A DNA stretch of 17,255 nucleotides from contig MHHC01000055.1 of NCBI GenBank assembly GCA_001805885.1, positions 1 to 17,255 of the forward strand. Reading direction: 5' to 3'. Each line of letters starts with the position of its first letter. The first letter of the stretch is position 1. Shown one piece after another: positions 7,037 through 13,665 of the stretch. Source of the DNA: Omnitrophica WOR_2 bacterium RIFCSPLOWO2_12_FULL_51_24. Its GTDB lineage: Bacteria > Omnitrophota > Gorgyraeia > Pluralincolimonadales > Pluralincolimonadaceae. The notes beneath the pieces were generated by a model that ran no database searches, had not been told where the DNA came from, and saw nothing but the letters and a program-made list of their open reading frames with translations. The translations under genes were made by a program, and so were the position numbers.

Positions 7037-7729
7037 CTATAAGGTAAGTTCAAGTACTTCACCGTTAACCCTCAATATTACCCTGTCAGACTGGATATCC
7101 TCTACTTTTATGTCGTTTACCGATTCCCCCTTATAAAGAAAATATGACTTCTTGTTCTTTTCATCCTCGATGATGGCCTGAGGTTTATCTCCGGCTATGA
7201 TGCCTTTTAACGAAAGGTCTTTGAGCTTTTCGTAAGAAACCTGCGGAATACCAGTTGCAGGGGCGAGGGCCGGCGGTCTGAACAGGTCCCTTGATACCAG
7301 CGCATCAGAGTTGCTGAAAGTATCGGAAGAAGGCTGAGATTGAGGTTGAGGCGCCGGATGTTCGGCGGCCTTCTCCCGCTCCCGCTGCGGCGGGACCTTG
7401 TGCGGCGGGACGTTGGGGACGGCTTCGCTAACATAAGCCGGGCGACGTAATTTGAAATTTATCGCGTCGGCCAAAAGGACGCCTGCGATCACCACAAGGA
7501 CCGCTATCAGGGTAATGTTTACGAATTTGATATAATCGCGCCCGCCTTTTGGCTGCGCCGCCTGCGCCGCGATGTTGCGTTTTTGCACAACCGTGGCTGC
7601 CCCGCCTTCGCGGGACCCTGCCCTAGTATCTTCACTGTGAGGAACGGCCTTTTCTTTCTCCTTCGGTTTCTTTTCACCTCGGATAAGCCTTAGGAGCTTC
7701 TCCTCCGGGCTGGAATATTCCTCCGGCAT
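7037..7729 (-). CDS. gspC: GspC-like inner-membrane linker protein
   Basis: This 230-residue bitopic protein is probably the link between inner-membrane platform and secretin. It has a charged cytoplasmic N-terminus (1-65), one transmembrane helix (about 70-90), a Pro/Gln-rich periplasmic linker (about 96-135) and a C-terminal GspC/PilP homology region (about 145-230). That region includes SRDLFRPP and LSLKGIIAGDKPQAIIED, then short strands ending in VNGEVLELTL. No PDZ domain follows, so it is shorter than enterobacterial GspC. The start is ATG 7729, chosen because it overlaps the TAA of the AAA ATPase gene in a TAATG junction with a GGAGAGG just upstream. The frame is open further upstream, but that part is Arg/Asp-rich and lies inside the ATPase gene. 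Its position directly before gspD supports the assignment. Identity rests on architecture and context more than on strong sequence motifs. Confidence 0.75.
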   Translation of the reverse strand: MPEEYSSPEEKLLRLIRGEKKPKEKEKAVPHSEDTRAGSREGGAATVVQKRNIAAQAAQPKGGRDYIKFVNITLIAVLVVIAGVLLADAINFKLRRPAYVSEAVPNVPPHKVPPQREREKAAEHPAPQPQSQPSSDTFSNSDALVSRDLFRPPALAPATGIPQVSYEKLKDLSLKGIIAGDKPQAIIEDEKNKKSYFLYKGESVNDIKVEDIQSDRVILRVNGEVLELTL

Positions 7730-8544
7730 TATTTCACCTCTCCATCGATCACGGTCTGGGTGATCTCGCGGTCCACGACCTGTTTCTCGTCCATTATGAT
7801 CCTCTCGACACAATCGTGACACAGCAACGCTATCTTCCTCGGATAACCCTGCGTATGCTCGTATATCAACTTTACCGCGTCATCTGTAAAAAGCGGAACG
7901 GCAGCAATATAGCCGGCCTGTTTTAAACGGAATTCTATCATCTGCTTAGTCTCGGACTCGTCCAGCGGATTTATCAGATACTTGAGGGCTATCCTGTCCA
8001 TGAAATTCCTTATCCTCCTGATCCGCGGCAGAAGTTCGACCTGGGCTAGTATTATAAGCTGCAGGAGTTTAAATTCGTTGGTCTCATAGTTCAGCAATAT
8101 CCTGAGTAGTTCAAGCTGGTTGGCGTTGAGCTTCTGGCCTTCGTCTATAAGCAGGATTATCGTCTTGTTCTCATCGACGCCCTTATGAAAAAGGTATTTC
8201 TCTATGGCATCTTTATATTCGAGGGTGGAGCGTAATTCGGGCGTGATCCCGAACATCTTCGCGAGGCTTGATAAGAACTGGAACTCGGTCTTATAGTTCG
8301 GGTCTAGGATCAGGTGAAAGATAAAACTATCCTCGCCCTGAAAAGACTGCAGGAGGGTGCGCGAAAGTGTCGTCTTTCCCGTCCCCACATCGCCTAATAT
8401 GACGCTTAAGCCGCGCCTCAACCTTATCGTGATCTCGAGACGCTTTAAAGCCGATTCATGCGATTGTGAACGGAAAAAGAAAGCCGGGTCAGGGCTTGTG
8501 GAAAACGGCTCTTTCTCTAACGCCAGGATCTTATAATAGCTCAA
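7729..8544 (-). CDS. ExeA/GspA-type AAA ATPase
   Basis: This 271-residue cytoplasmic P-loop ATPase belongs to the ExeA/GspA/MshM group, which helps secretins or pili assemble across the cell wall. It opens MSYYKILALEKEPFSTSPDP, the usual start of this family. Walker A is GDVGTGKT (51-58), Walker B is IILLIDE (129-135), and the C-terminal lid has GYPRKIALLCHDC (about 233-245). It is only the ATPase module: the transmembrane segment and peptidoglycan-binding tail of Aeromonas ExeA are missing. The start is TTG at 8544, with GGAG upstream. It overlaps the TGA of the preceding merR-like gene in a TTGA junction, so the two are probably translationally coupled; it also overlaps gspC by one base. 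No ExeB/GspB partner is present nearby. Confidence 0.88.
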   Translation of the reverse strand: MSYYKILALEKEPFSTSPDPAFFFRSQSHESALKRLEITIRLRRGLSVILGDVGTGKTTLSRTLLQSFQGEDSFIFHLILDPNYKTEFQFLSSLAKMFGITPELRSTLEYKDAIEKYLFHKGVDENKTIILLIDEGQKLNANQLELLRILLNYETNEFKLLQLIILAQVELLPRIRRIRNFMDRIALKYLINPLDESETKQMIEFRLKQAGYIAAVPLFTDDAVKLIYEHTQGYPRKIALLCHDCVERIIMDEKQVVDREITQTVIDGEVK

Positions 8545-8786
8545 TTTGAGACTCCTTTCAAATCGAGCAACTCCTGGATCTCCCGTATCGAGCGCTTACT
8601 GCGCCTCAGTTCAATTATCTTATTGAGCCGGTCGATCGTCGTGTCATCAAAGTAGCGAAAATTCGTCTCCGGGCTCCTGCCAACCTCTAAAATAAGCTTG
8701 ATTTTAAGGTAAAATTTTACCGTATCTATAGAAAGTCCAGTCATCCTCGCTAAGTCTTTCACTAAATATAAGTTATGTGTAGTCAT
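8541..8786 (-). CDS. MerR-type DNA-binding protein, minimal (81 residues)
   Basis: A MerR-family winged helix-turn-helix fills almost the whole protein: YLVKDLARMTGLSIDTVKFY is helix-turn-helix (about residues 7-26), and the wing has NFRYFDDTTIDRLNKI (about 42-57), ending in a short helix. The usual long dimerisation helix and effector domain are absent, so no metal- or drug-sensing part exists. ATG 8786 is preceded by AGGGAG 7 nt upstream, which is itself half of a perfect palindrome at 8792-8809. The gene leads a unit with the AAA ATPase, gspC and gspD and overlaps the ATPase start by four bases. It likely regulates its own operon through the palindrome, an inference from position only. It might alternatively be an accessory protein of the ATPase, given the tight coupling. 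Confidence 0.82.
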   Translation of the reverse strand: MTTHNLYLVKDLARMTGLSIDTVKFYLKIKLILEVGRSPETNFRYFDDTTIDRLNKIIELRRSKRSIREIQELLDLKGVSN

Positions 8787-8791
8787 ATTTA

Positions 8792-8809
8792 ACTCCCTAC
8801 TCAGGGAGT
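8792..8809. promoter_or_regulatory. Perfect palindrome between merR promoter and start codon
   Basis: A 7-bp perfect inverted repeat with a 4-nt centre reads ACTCCCT-GAGT-AGGGAGT on the minus strand. It begins immediately after the -10 hexamer, so it covers the transcription start (about 8803). Its second half provides the AGGGAG ribosome binding site of the merR-like gene. It can act as a repressor operator or, if the RNA starts early enough, as a hairpin that hides the ribosome binding site. Confidence 0.5.
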
Positions 8810-8838
8810 AGTATATGAAATTGTTGCTTTCTTGTCAA
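8810..8838 (-). promoter_or_regulatory. Strong promoter of the merR-ATPase-gspC-gspD unit
   Basis: The minus strand shows TTGACA (8838-8833), a 17-nt spacer and TATACT (8815-8810), eleven of twelve matches to the sigma-70 consensus. The predicted start is about 8803, 17 nt before the ATG at 8786. The spacer has the standard length, not the 19-20 bp seen at MerR-activated promoters, so activation by DNA twisting is not expected and repression is more likely. It lies in the only real gap (67 bp) inside the secretion locus. Confidence 0.65.
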
Positions 8839-8853
8839 GTATTTTTTTTAGGT

Positions 8854-9387
8854 CTAAAGGATGGCGATTTTAGATATGATCATGCGGCACTTAAGAATAC
8901 TTTTCCCTGCTTGTTTTGAACCTAAGGTCAATTTGTCGATAGCCAGCAGATGTGGAGAGTCCTGCACCTGGCGCATAAAAGCCGATATCTGGACCATCTC
9001 CCCTTCCAGCTCAAGGTCCACGTAGAACTTTTTGTATAGGTCAAGCTTTTTTATCGGGAGAGGCTTGATCTCATTAAAGTGGACGCCGGTGGAATTCGCG
9101 AGAAATTCGATCTCGGTAAGAAATCCGGCCATCTCCTCCTCTCCCGAACCGGCCATCTTTACTGCCGAGGCCGCCTTTTCATAGTCACTTTTTATTGAAT
9201 TCTTTTTTCCAATAAGCCGTTCGCTTTTTTCCAGTTTAAGGCTGTCCGCAGCGATCTGTTCGTTAAGCCGTTTCCATTTAGCCGAAATGGGCTTGACGAC
9301 GAAAGCCTGGCCAATCCAGACCACGGCCACAGTCAAAGTGAGATAAAAAAGTTTGTTCTCCCGCCTGGAAAGGTTAAGGAATGTCAT
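8854..9387 (-). CDS. gspM: GspM/PilO-like assembly protein
   Basis: This 177-residue bitopic protein is predicted to pair with GspL in the inner-membrane platform. A short cytoplasmic N-terminus precedes one transmembrane helix (about 13-32). A periplasmic coiled coil follows (about 36-80), with a ferredoxin-like C-terminal domain (about 80-177) of the PilO/GspM type. This includes the ELEGEMVQISAFMRQVQDSP stretch common in PilO-like proteins. The ATG overlaps the stop of gspL in an ATGA junction, so translation is likely coupled. It is the last gene of the upstream secretion unit; 67 bp and a new promoter follow. The sequence is weakly conserved in this family, so the name rests on topology and position next to gspL. 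Confidence 0.78.
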   Translation of the reverse strand: MTFLNLSRRENKLFYLTLTVAVVWIGQAFVVKPISAKWKRLNEQIAADSLKLEKSERLIGKKNSIKSDYEKAASAVKMAGSGEEEMAGFLTEIEFLANSTGVHFNEIKPLPIKKLDLYKKFYVDLELEGEMVQISAFMRQVQDSPHLLAIDKLTLGSKQAGKSILKCRMIISKIAIL

Positions 9388-10817
9388 TTCTTTACCTTGG
9401 TTGAGAGGGGGCAGACGATCTCAAAATCCACGAATTCAGCCTCCTGGACTTTTCTTTTTGCGGCATACCTTACTTCCACACCCTGAAAATAAGACGAGGA
9501 ATCGAGTATCTTGACGAATTTGAAGACTTCCGACAAAGCCGAAGCCGTCCCCTTTATTTCGACTTTTCCCTCTTCATATTTGTAGAGCGCAAGGTTTATC
9601 GAGGTGGGAGCGATCCTGTAAAATTCATTGAGGATTAAAAGCGGCTCAGTCCTTTGGGCGGATTGCGATCTGACGATGTCCGCAACGGCCTTCATTCTCC
9701 CGATATCCTGCGCGGCAGGAGCGACGTCCCTGAGCCGTCCGTCAATGACCCTCAGCGATTCTTCTTTCTGTCTCATCTTATTGAAGATTACAAGAGAGAC
9801 AAGGATGAGTACAGCCATCGACAACGAAATGGAGATGAGAAGTTCGTTCTTTTTTGCCCTCGCGGAATGGGCAACCTTCATCTTCCTGGGCAGCAGATCG
9901 ATCCTGTCGGGCCCGGCCGCGCAGCCTATCAACGAGGAGAATGAGTTCTTCGCGGCAAAAGATTTGAACCGTTCGGGCGCCCCTGAAGGAAAAGGCCTGA
10001 ATGGGTCTATGAATTCGGCTTTTAATCCCATCGATCTCTCAAGGAAATCACTGTGAGCCGCCAGGCCGGAGATATCACCAGTGAAAACGGCAAGCGTAGG
10101 TTTCAGCACAAAGGATTCTTTTTCAAAAGTAGACAGGGTCCTCAGGATCTCCTCGTTGAGTTTTTCGAAGTACCCTTGCCCCTCGCTCGATCCGAACGTA
10201 AGTCCCCTTGTATATATCACTCTGTCTTTATCTGTTATCACTATATCGGTGGTTACCCTGTCACATTCTATCAGGACGACAGGTGCGGCTCCTGAAACCT
10301 TTCTTAGCCCCTCGTCCAGTCTGTACCAATTCAACATTCCAAAAGAACTGAGCGTCACCCCGGAAGGATTGATCCCGCATGCCTTAAGGACGGCTATCGG
10401 CCTCTCGACCATCTCCCTATGGCAGATCACCAGCATTATTTTCGAATATCCTTCGGCAGTCGTCTCTATCGTATCGACGCCGTAGACTATCTCTTCCTTA
10501 GGATATGGTATCTGCTTTATGGCCTGAAACCCGGCCATCTCTTCTATCTCGGCCGGATCCTGAGAAGGCAGGCTGATCGTCTTGGTCGTCACGGATTGCC
10601 TCGGTATAGCGAGGATGGCGTCTTTAGGCTTTATGCTGTAGGCCTTGAGTATCTTATGTAATATATCGGAGGCCGATCTGACATCATTTGACGGTGTCTC
10701 TTCGCTTACGCAAGCGACTATCGCGGGTTCTGAGCCGCTGACTGATATCTGGACGACCTTGATCTCGGTTTCGCATATCTCTATAGCGGTCTTTATCTTG
10801 TCCGGGAAGATACCCAT
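9384..10817 (-). CDS. gspL: GspL-like platform protein (PilM plus PilN architecture)
   Basis: The 477-residue protein combines a cytoplasmic actin-like PilM fold (about residues 8-305), one transmembrane helix (about 326-346) and a periplasmic PilN-like ferredoxin domain (about 350-477). The N-terminal half has the PilM pattern IEICETEIKVVQIS, then AILAIPRQSV followed by TKTISLPS, and later VVLIECDRVTTDIVITDKDR. In T2SS this protein recruits the GspE ATPase to the membrane and binds GspM in the periplasm. ATG 10817 follows gspK by 4 bp, with GAGGA upstream. It resembles a fused PilM-PilN more than the shorter enterobacterial GspL, which is common in lineages with mixed T4P/T2SS features. Confidence 0.85.
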   Translation of the reverse strand: MGIFPDKIKTAIEICETEIKVVQISVSGSEPAIVACVSEETPSNDVRSASDILHKILKAYSIKPKDAILAIPRQSVTTKTISLPSQDPAEIEEMAGFQAIKQIPYPKEEIVYGVDTIETTAEGYSKIMLVICHREMVERPIAVLKACGINPSGVTLSSFGMLNWYRLDEGLRKVSGAAPVVLIECDRVTTDIVITDKDRVIYTRGLTFGSSEGQGYFEKLNEEILRTLSTFEKESFVLKPTLAVFTGDISGLAAHSDFLERSMGLKAEFIDPFRPFPSGAPERFKSFAAKNSFSSLIGCAAGPDRIDLLPRKMKVAHSARAKKNELLISISLSMAVLILVSLVIFNKMRQKEESLRVIDGRLRDVAPAAQDIGRMKAVADIVRSQSAQRTEPLLILNEFYRIAPTSINLALYKYEEGKVEIKGTASALSEVFKFVKILDSSSYFQGVEVRYAAKRKVQEAEFVDFEIVCPLSTKVKK

Positions 10818-10821
10818 ATAC

Positions 10822-11778
10822 CTATTCCTCGTTCCAGAACAAAATCTCTCCTACGGATGAGGCTACACAGGTAACTGTCTTACGCGCCCTGCCGTTTGAA
10901 GAGTAGCCTGTCGATATTACCCTGAAATATTGAGAGCCGTAAGAGACGACAGCCGCGCTGGGCGCGGCCAATTTCGTAAGATAAACCGCGAAGGAATTGC
11001 TGTCGAAAGGCGCATCATCCGCGGTCCCTTCCACGCCATCCTCGCCTGCCCTGCGGGCTATGATAGCGTTGGCGTCGTCTTCCGAAAAACCCAGCGCCAC
11101 CAGCGCCGGCAAGGAAGCCGTATTTACATTTATCTTGGCCGAAGCGGCGATCGGATATACCGTGATATATCCTTTTATCTTTTCAAACAACCCCTGGTCT
11201 ACGCCCCTGACCAACAGGACCTCATCGGCCGAATCGAACAGGGCATCCTTCCTCTCGTATCCTTCTTCAGAGTAATCAGGTTCCGGAGAACCATCCGGAG
11301 GAGGACGGGTATTGTCGGCGTCGCGCCAATCCTCTATATTAGCCGCGATCTCGCCGGCATTCGCGTTCGCCGGATCCAGGTATGAGATAAGGCCGCTTAT
11401 GACCTCCTTCGGCGCGTTATTTATATTTATCCGTCTCTCCTCGTCCTGGACTCCGTAAAATACCCGTTTATCATAAAACGGATAATTTACCGTAAAGGTT
11501 CCCGCATCCCCGACCTTTATATCCTTGAACAAGGGATCCGTCTCTTCGGTATTGCACGACCATTTTTCGTTAAGGGAATCCACCGCATGTTCCTCGCTTT
11601 GCAGGACGGCTATTGAGCGCTTTATGCCGGCTTTCGCCAGATATAGAGCAGCTGTGTTGTCCCTGTAAAAACCGGTCAGCTTGAGCTCAAGACCCATCCT
11701 GCCGCCTATACCAATTGAGAGTATAGCCAAAATAGCCAGAATCCACAAGGTTATTATAAGAATAGCGCCCCGTTTCAA
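10822..11778 (-). CDS. gspK: Minor pseudopilin GspK
   Basis: This 318-residue protein is the large tip pseudopilin. The prepilin site is KRG then AILIITLWILAIL; the mature residue 5 is Ile, not Glu, which is the known exception in GspK. The globular part has the family motifs DEERRININNAP (112-123) and KINVNTASLPALVALGF (215-231), with helix-hairpin-helix character between and after them. An Asp/Gly-rich loop at 245-260 (EDGVEGTADDAP) resembles the calcium loops of pseudopilins. The start is TTG at 11778: GAGGAG lies 9 nt upstream and the prepilin leader begins right there. The gene follows gspJ by 3 bp. In related systems GspK caps a complex with GspI and GspJ, both encoded just upstream. 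Confidence 0.92.
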   Translation of the reverse strand: MKRGAILIITLWILAILAILSIGIGGRMGLELKLTGFYRDNTAALYLAKAGIKRSIAVLQSEEHAVDSLNEKWSCNTEETDPLFKDIKVGDAGTFTVNYPFYDKRVFYGVQDEERRININNAPKEVISGLISYLDPANANAGEIAANIEDWRDADNTRPPPDGSPEPDYSEEGYERKDALFDSADEVLLVRGVDQGLFEKIKGYITVYPIAASAKINVNTASLPALVALGFSEDDANAIIARRAGEDGVEGTADDAPFDSNSFAVYLTKLAAPSAAVVSYGSQYFRVISTGYSSNGRARKTVTCVASSVGEILFWNEE

Positions 11779-11781
11779 GAC

Positions 11782-12360
11782 CTATTGCTCCTCTTTCAGC
11801 ACCCCGGTCGGGATCACTACCGTCTGCGAAATGACAGCCGGCTGCGTCTCCCCGCCCGGATTATATGTCAGAGATACCTTGACGGCAAAAGGGACGATAT
11901 TCTCCTGCTCCTGCCATGCATCTCTCCATTCTATTTTTTCGCCGTTTTTGTATGAGTATTGCAGCTGGAAACCCGATAGCCCCGAAACTAAACGGGACCT
12001 CACGCCCGGTTCGCCAGAGGCATTCTCCTTATATGTCTGCACTACCTTGTATACCGCGTTTTCGGAACCGTTAAATTCGTATGAGACCTTAAACAGTCCG
12101 TTGGCGGCTTTGCAGAAAGAGACGCCATCGGCGCCGCCCGAAAACATTATCTCCTTCGAAGCGACTGCGTTTCTCATCTCGCGCGAGATGGAGCTAAACA
12201 GATACCGCGCGCCCTGCCGTATCTTATAACCCTCCTCGCCCTTGCGCCATGCGCTTATGCCCACATTGAAAGAGAGATATATCGAAAGGGCGACGATGGA
12301 AAATATCAGCATCGACACCAGCAATTCTATAAATGTGAATCCAGTCCGCGGTTTTGACAT
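11782..12360 (-). CDS. gspJ: Minor pseudopilin GspJ
   Basis: This 192-residue protein has a class III prepilin leader MSKPRTG followed by FTFIELLVSMLIFSIVALS, with Glu5 present. The globular domain (about 35-192) has the GspJ pattern: FSSISREMRNAV, a central region ending LVSGLSGFQLQYSYKNG, and strands ending VSLTYNPGGETQPAVISQTV. It would sit in the pseudopilus tip with GspI and GspK after cleavage by a prepilin peptidase encoded elsewhere. The start is ATG 12360, 7 bp after gspI, and no clear Shine-Dalgarno sequence precedes it (the upstream stretch is A-rich). Translation may therefore depend on ribosomes coming from gspI. Confidence 0.88.
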   Translation of the reverse strand: MSKPRTGFTFIELLVSMLIFSIVALSIYLSFNVGISAWRKGEEGYKIRQGARYLFSSISREMRNAVASKEIMFSGGADGVSFCKAANGLFKVSYEFNGSENAVYKVVQTYKENASGEPGVRSRLVSGLSGFQLQYSYKNGEKIEWRDAWQEQENIVPFAVKVSLTYNPGGETQPAVISQTVVIPTGVLKEEQ

Positions 12361-12367
12361 TTCAGTT

Positions 12368-12754
12368 TTATTTATTCTTCAGATAAGTCCCTATCTCTAT
12401 CTTCTCGTTACGGTCCCGGTTCTTCCAGTATATTACGGCGCTGACCTCGTTCAACGGGTCCAGATCGCCGATCCTCGTTATCTTCGTCTCTAAGCTGTAG
12501 GGTGTGCCGGTTACCTCTCCGGCCGTCTCGCCTGCGGCGACCCCCCCTTCCAGCTTCTCTTTTTCCTCAAACCCGCATAGCGTCTCCTGGAGCGCCAGGG
12601 ACGCATCGAAATATTCCTGAGCTATTTTTGAGGCACGTAATGACGATGTGAACGAGCGGAGTATGACCGCGAGGCCGATAGCCACAACGGCGATGCTCAC
12701 CACGACTTCAAGCAAGAGATATCCTTTTCTACTCCGTCTGTTTGACATTGACAT
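12368..12754 (-). CDS. gspI: Minor pseudopilin GspI
   Basis: This 128-residue pseudopilin has leader MSMSNRRSRKG followed by YLLLEVVVSIAVVAIGLAVI; Glu5 is present and the first mature residue is Tyr instead of the common Phe. The rest (about 32-128) contains ASLALQETLCGFEEKEKLEG and a closing strand IYWKNRDRNEKIEIGTYL, as in GspI proteins, where LA/AxxALQ-type helices are followed by a small sheet. It would nucleate the tip complex with GspJ and GspK. The gene overlaps gspH by 26 bases. Two start codons are possible (ATG 12754 or 12748); the only Shine-Dalgarno-like bases, GGGGA, sit in the loop of a small hairpin just upstream. Confidence 0.85.
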   Translation of the reverse strand: MSMSNRRSRKGYLLLEVVVSIAVVAIGLAVILRSFTSSLRASKIAQEYFDASLALQETLCGFEEKEKLEGGVAAGETAGEVTGTPYSLETKITRIGDLDPLNEVSAVIYWKNRDRNEKIEIGTYLKNK

Positions 12755-13226
12755 AACCGGTCCCCGGTTCTACAGACACCGTGTATTTTTTGTCATATTT
12801 GCCGCTGATCCCGAATTCCGCCTTATCGGAACTCCCGTCGGGATAAAAGGTGACCTTGTCCGCGCCCCCCTTCAGGTCGACCGAGACGGAATCGGGTATG
12901 CGCCTTTCCTTGCCGGCCGCCCATGCCTCCAGGGGTTGGCCGGAATCGTCCTGCGAGACGATATGGTCTTCGGTCAGGAGGCGCTTCTGCGGCAAATCGA
13001 TATTTATCCTTACCTCGGAACCGCCGCTGACCGCTTTTGCCTGGGCGTAGCCTGCGAAAGCGGTGAAGTCAGATATGAAATTTTGCAGCACGAGTGAATC
13101 GAATGACCTTTTGAACTGGGGGATCGAGACCGCCGCTACGATCACTATGAGTGCGACGATGAAGATCAATTCCACGAAGGTAAAACCCCTCGTAAAGCCT
13201 CGATTCCCGGCGCGCCGGAGCACCAT
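12729..13226 (-). CDS. gspH: Minor pseudopilin GspH
   Basis: This 165-residue pseudopilin has leader ending RGFTRG (cleavage after residue 14) followed by FTFVELIFIVALIVIVAAVS, with Glu5 present. The C-terminal part (about 45-165) has FTAFAGYAQAKAVSGGSEVR, then an extended region with VTFYPDGSSDKAEFGISG, the usual GspH/FimT ending in which a Gly-rich FxxxG strand pair precedes the last sheet. I chose ATG 13226. The frame stays open upstream to 13298 but that part overlaps gspG and has no prepilin character. No strong Shine-Dalgarno sequence precedes this ATG, which lies 10 bp after the gspG stop. It would join the pseudopilus between the GspG shaft and the tip. Confidence 0.85.
   Translation of the reverse strand: MVLRRAGNRGFTRGFTFVELIFIVALIVIVAAVSIPQFKRSFDSLVLQNFISDFTAFAGYAQAKAVSGGSEVRINIDLPQKRLLTEDHIVSQDDSGQPLEAWAAGKERRIPDSVSVDLKGGADKVTFYPDGSSDKAEFGISGKYDKKYTVSVEPGTGYVNVKQTE
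12755..12769 (-). other. Small hairpin directly before the gspI start codon
   Basis: A perfect 6-bp stem with a 3-nt loop (AACCGG-GGA-CCGGTT on the minus strand) ends one base before the first gspI ATG. It lies inside the last codons of gspH. The only Shine-Dalgarno-like bases for gspI are in its loop and stem. It may dampen gspI translation, or be coincidental in a Pro-Gly-Thr-Gly coding stretch. Confidence 0.25.
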
Positions 13227-13236
13227 GGATAATAGT

Positions 13237-13647
13237 CTACTGCTGGCCGGACGCGGCCTGCTTATTGGAGATATCGTCTCCGCCTCCTGCCACCCCATCC
13301 CTGCCGTAGCTCATCAATTCATAATCTTTCTTGTCGGATGTAGGCTTATAAATGTAATCGCGTTGCCAGGGGTCCACCGGCTTCTTCTTGAGATACGGCC
13401 CGTTCCAGGAGTTAAGGTTACCCGGTTTCTCCAACAGATCGTTTAGTTTATCGGGATATTGGCCATTGTCTAACTCATACATATCAAGGGCCGTGGCGAT
13501 GCTCGCATTTATGTCAGAAAGAGCGACCTGTTTTCTGGCATCTTCTGACCTCCCGGCAAACCTGGGTAACACCATTGATGCCAAAATCCCGATAATCACC
13601 ACCACAAGCAATATCTCGACGAAGGTAAATCCTCTTCTGCCGTTCAT
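13237..13647 (-). CDS. gspG: Major pseudopilin GspG
   Basis: This 136-residue protein forms the shaft of the pseudopilus. Leader MNGRRG is followed by FTFVEILLVVVIIGILASMV, with Glu5 present, and then LPRF at 27-30. The family core is well kept: ALDMYELDNGQYP (53-65), GPYLKKKPVDPWQRDYIY (83-100) and the C-terminal calcium loop SYGRDGVAGGGDDI (113-126). It ends in a short Gln-rich tail. AAAAGGAGGAACA directly before the ATG at 13647 is the best ribosome binding site of the pseudopilin genes, which fits the need for many copies of this subunit. The gene follows gspF by 18 bp and precedes gspH. Confidence 0.96.
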   Translation of the reverse strand: MNGRRGFTFVEILLVVVIIGILASMVLPRFAGRSEDARKQVALSDINASIATALDMYELDNGQYPDKLNDLLEKPGNLNSWNGPYLKKKPVDPWQRDYIYKPTSDKKDYELMSYGRDGVAGGGDDISNKQAASGQQ

Positions 13648-13665
13648 TGTTCCTCCTTTTAAAAA

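Noticed and set aside
7370..7425. GC-rich repeated CGGCGGGAC-like words in the gspC linker
   Set aside because: They encode the Pro-rich linker (PPHKVPPQ) and are explained by simple coding repetition.
7730..7822. An upstream extension of the GspC-like protein by 31 codons
   Set aside because: The added residues are Arg/Asp-rich shadow of the ATPase gene; ATG 7729 has a TAATG junction and a nearby ribosome binding site and starts a sensible N-terminus.
13227..13298. An upstream extension of GspH by 24 codons
   Set aside because: It overlaps gspG, and prepilin leaders are short and basic; ATG 13226 gives a normal leader with cleavage after RG.
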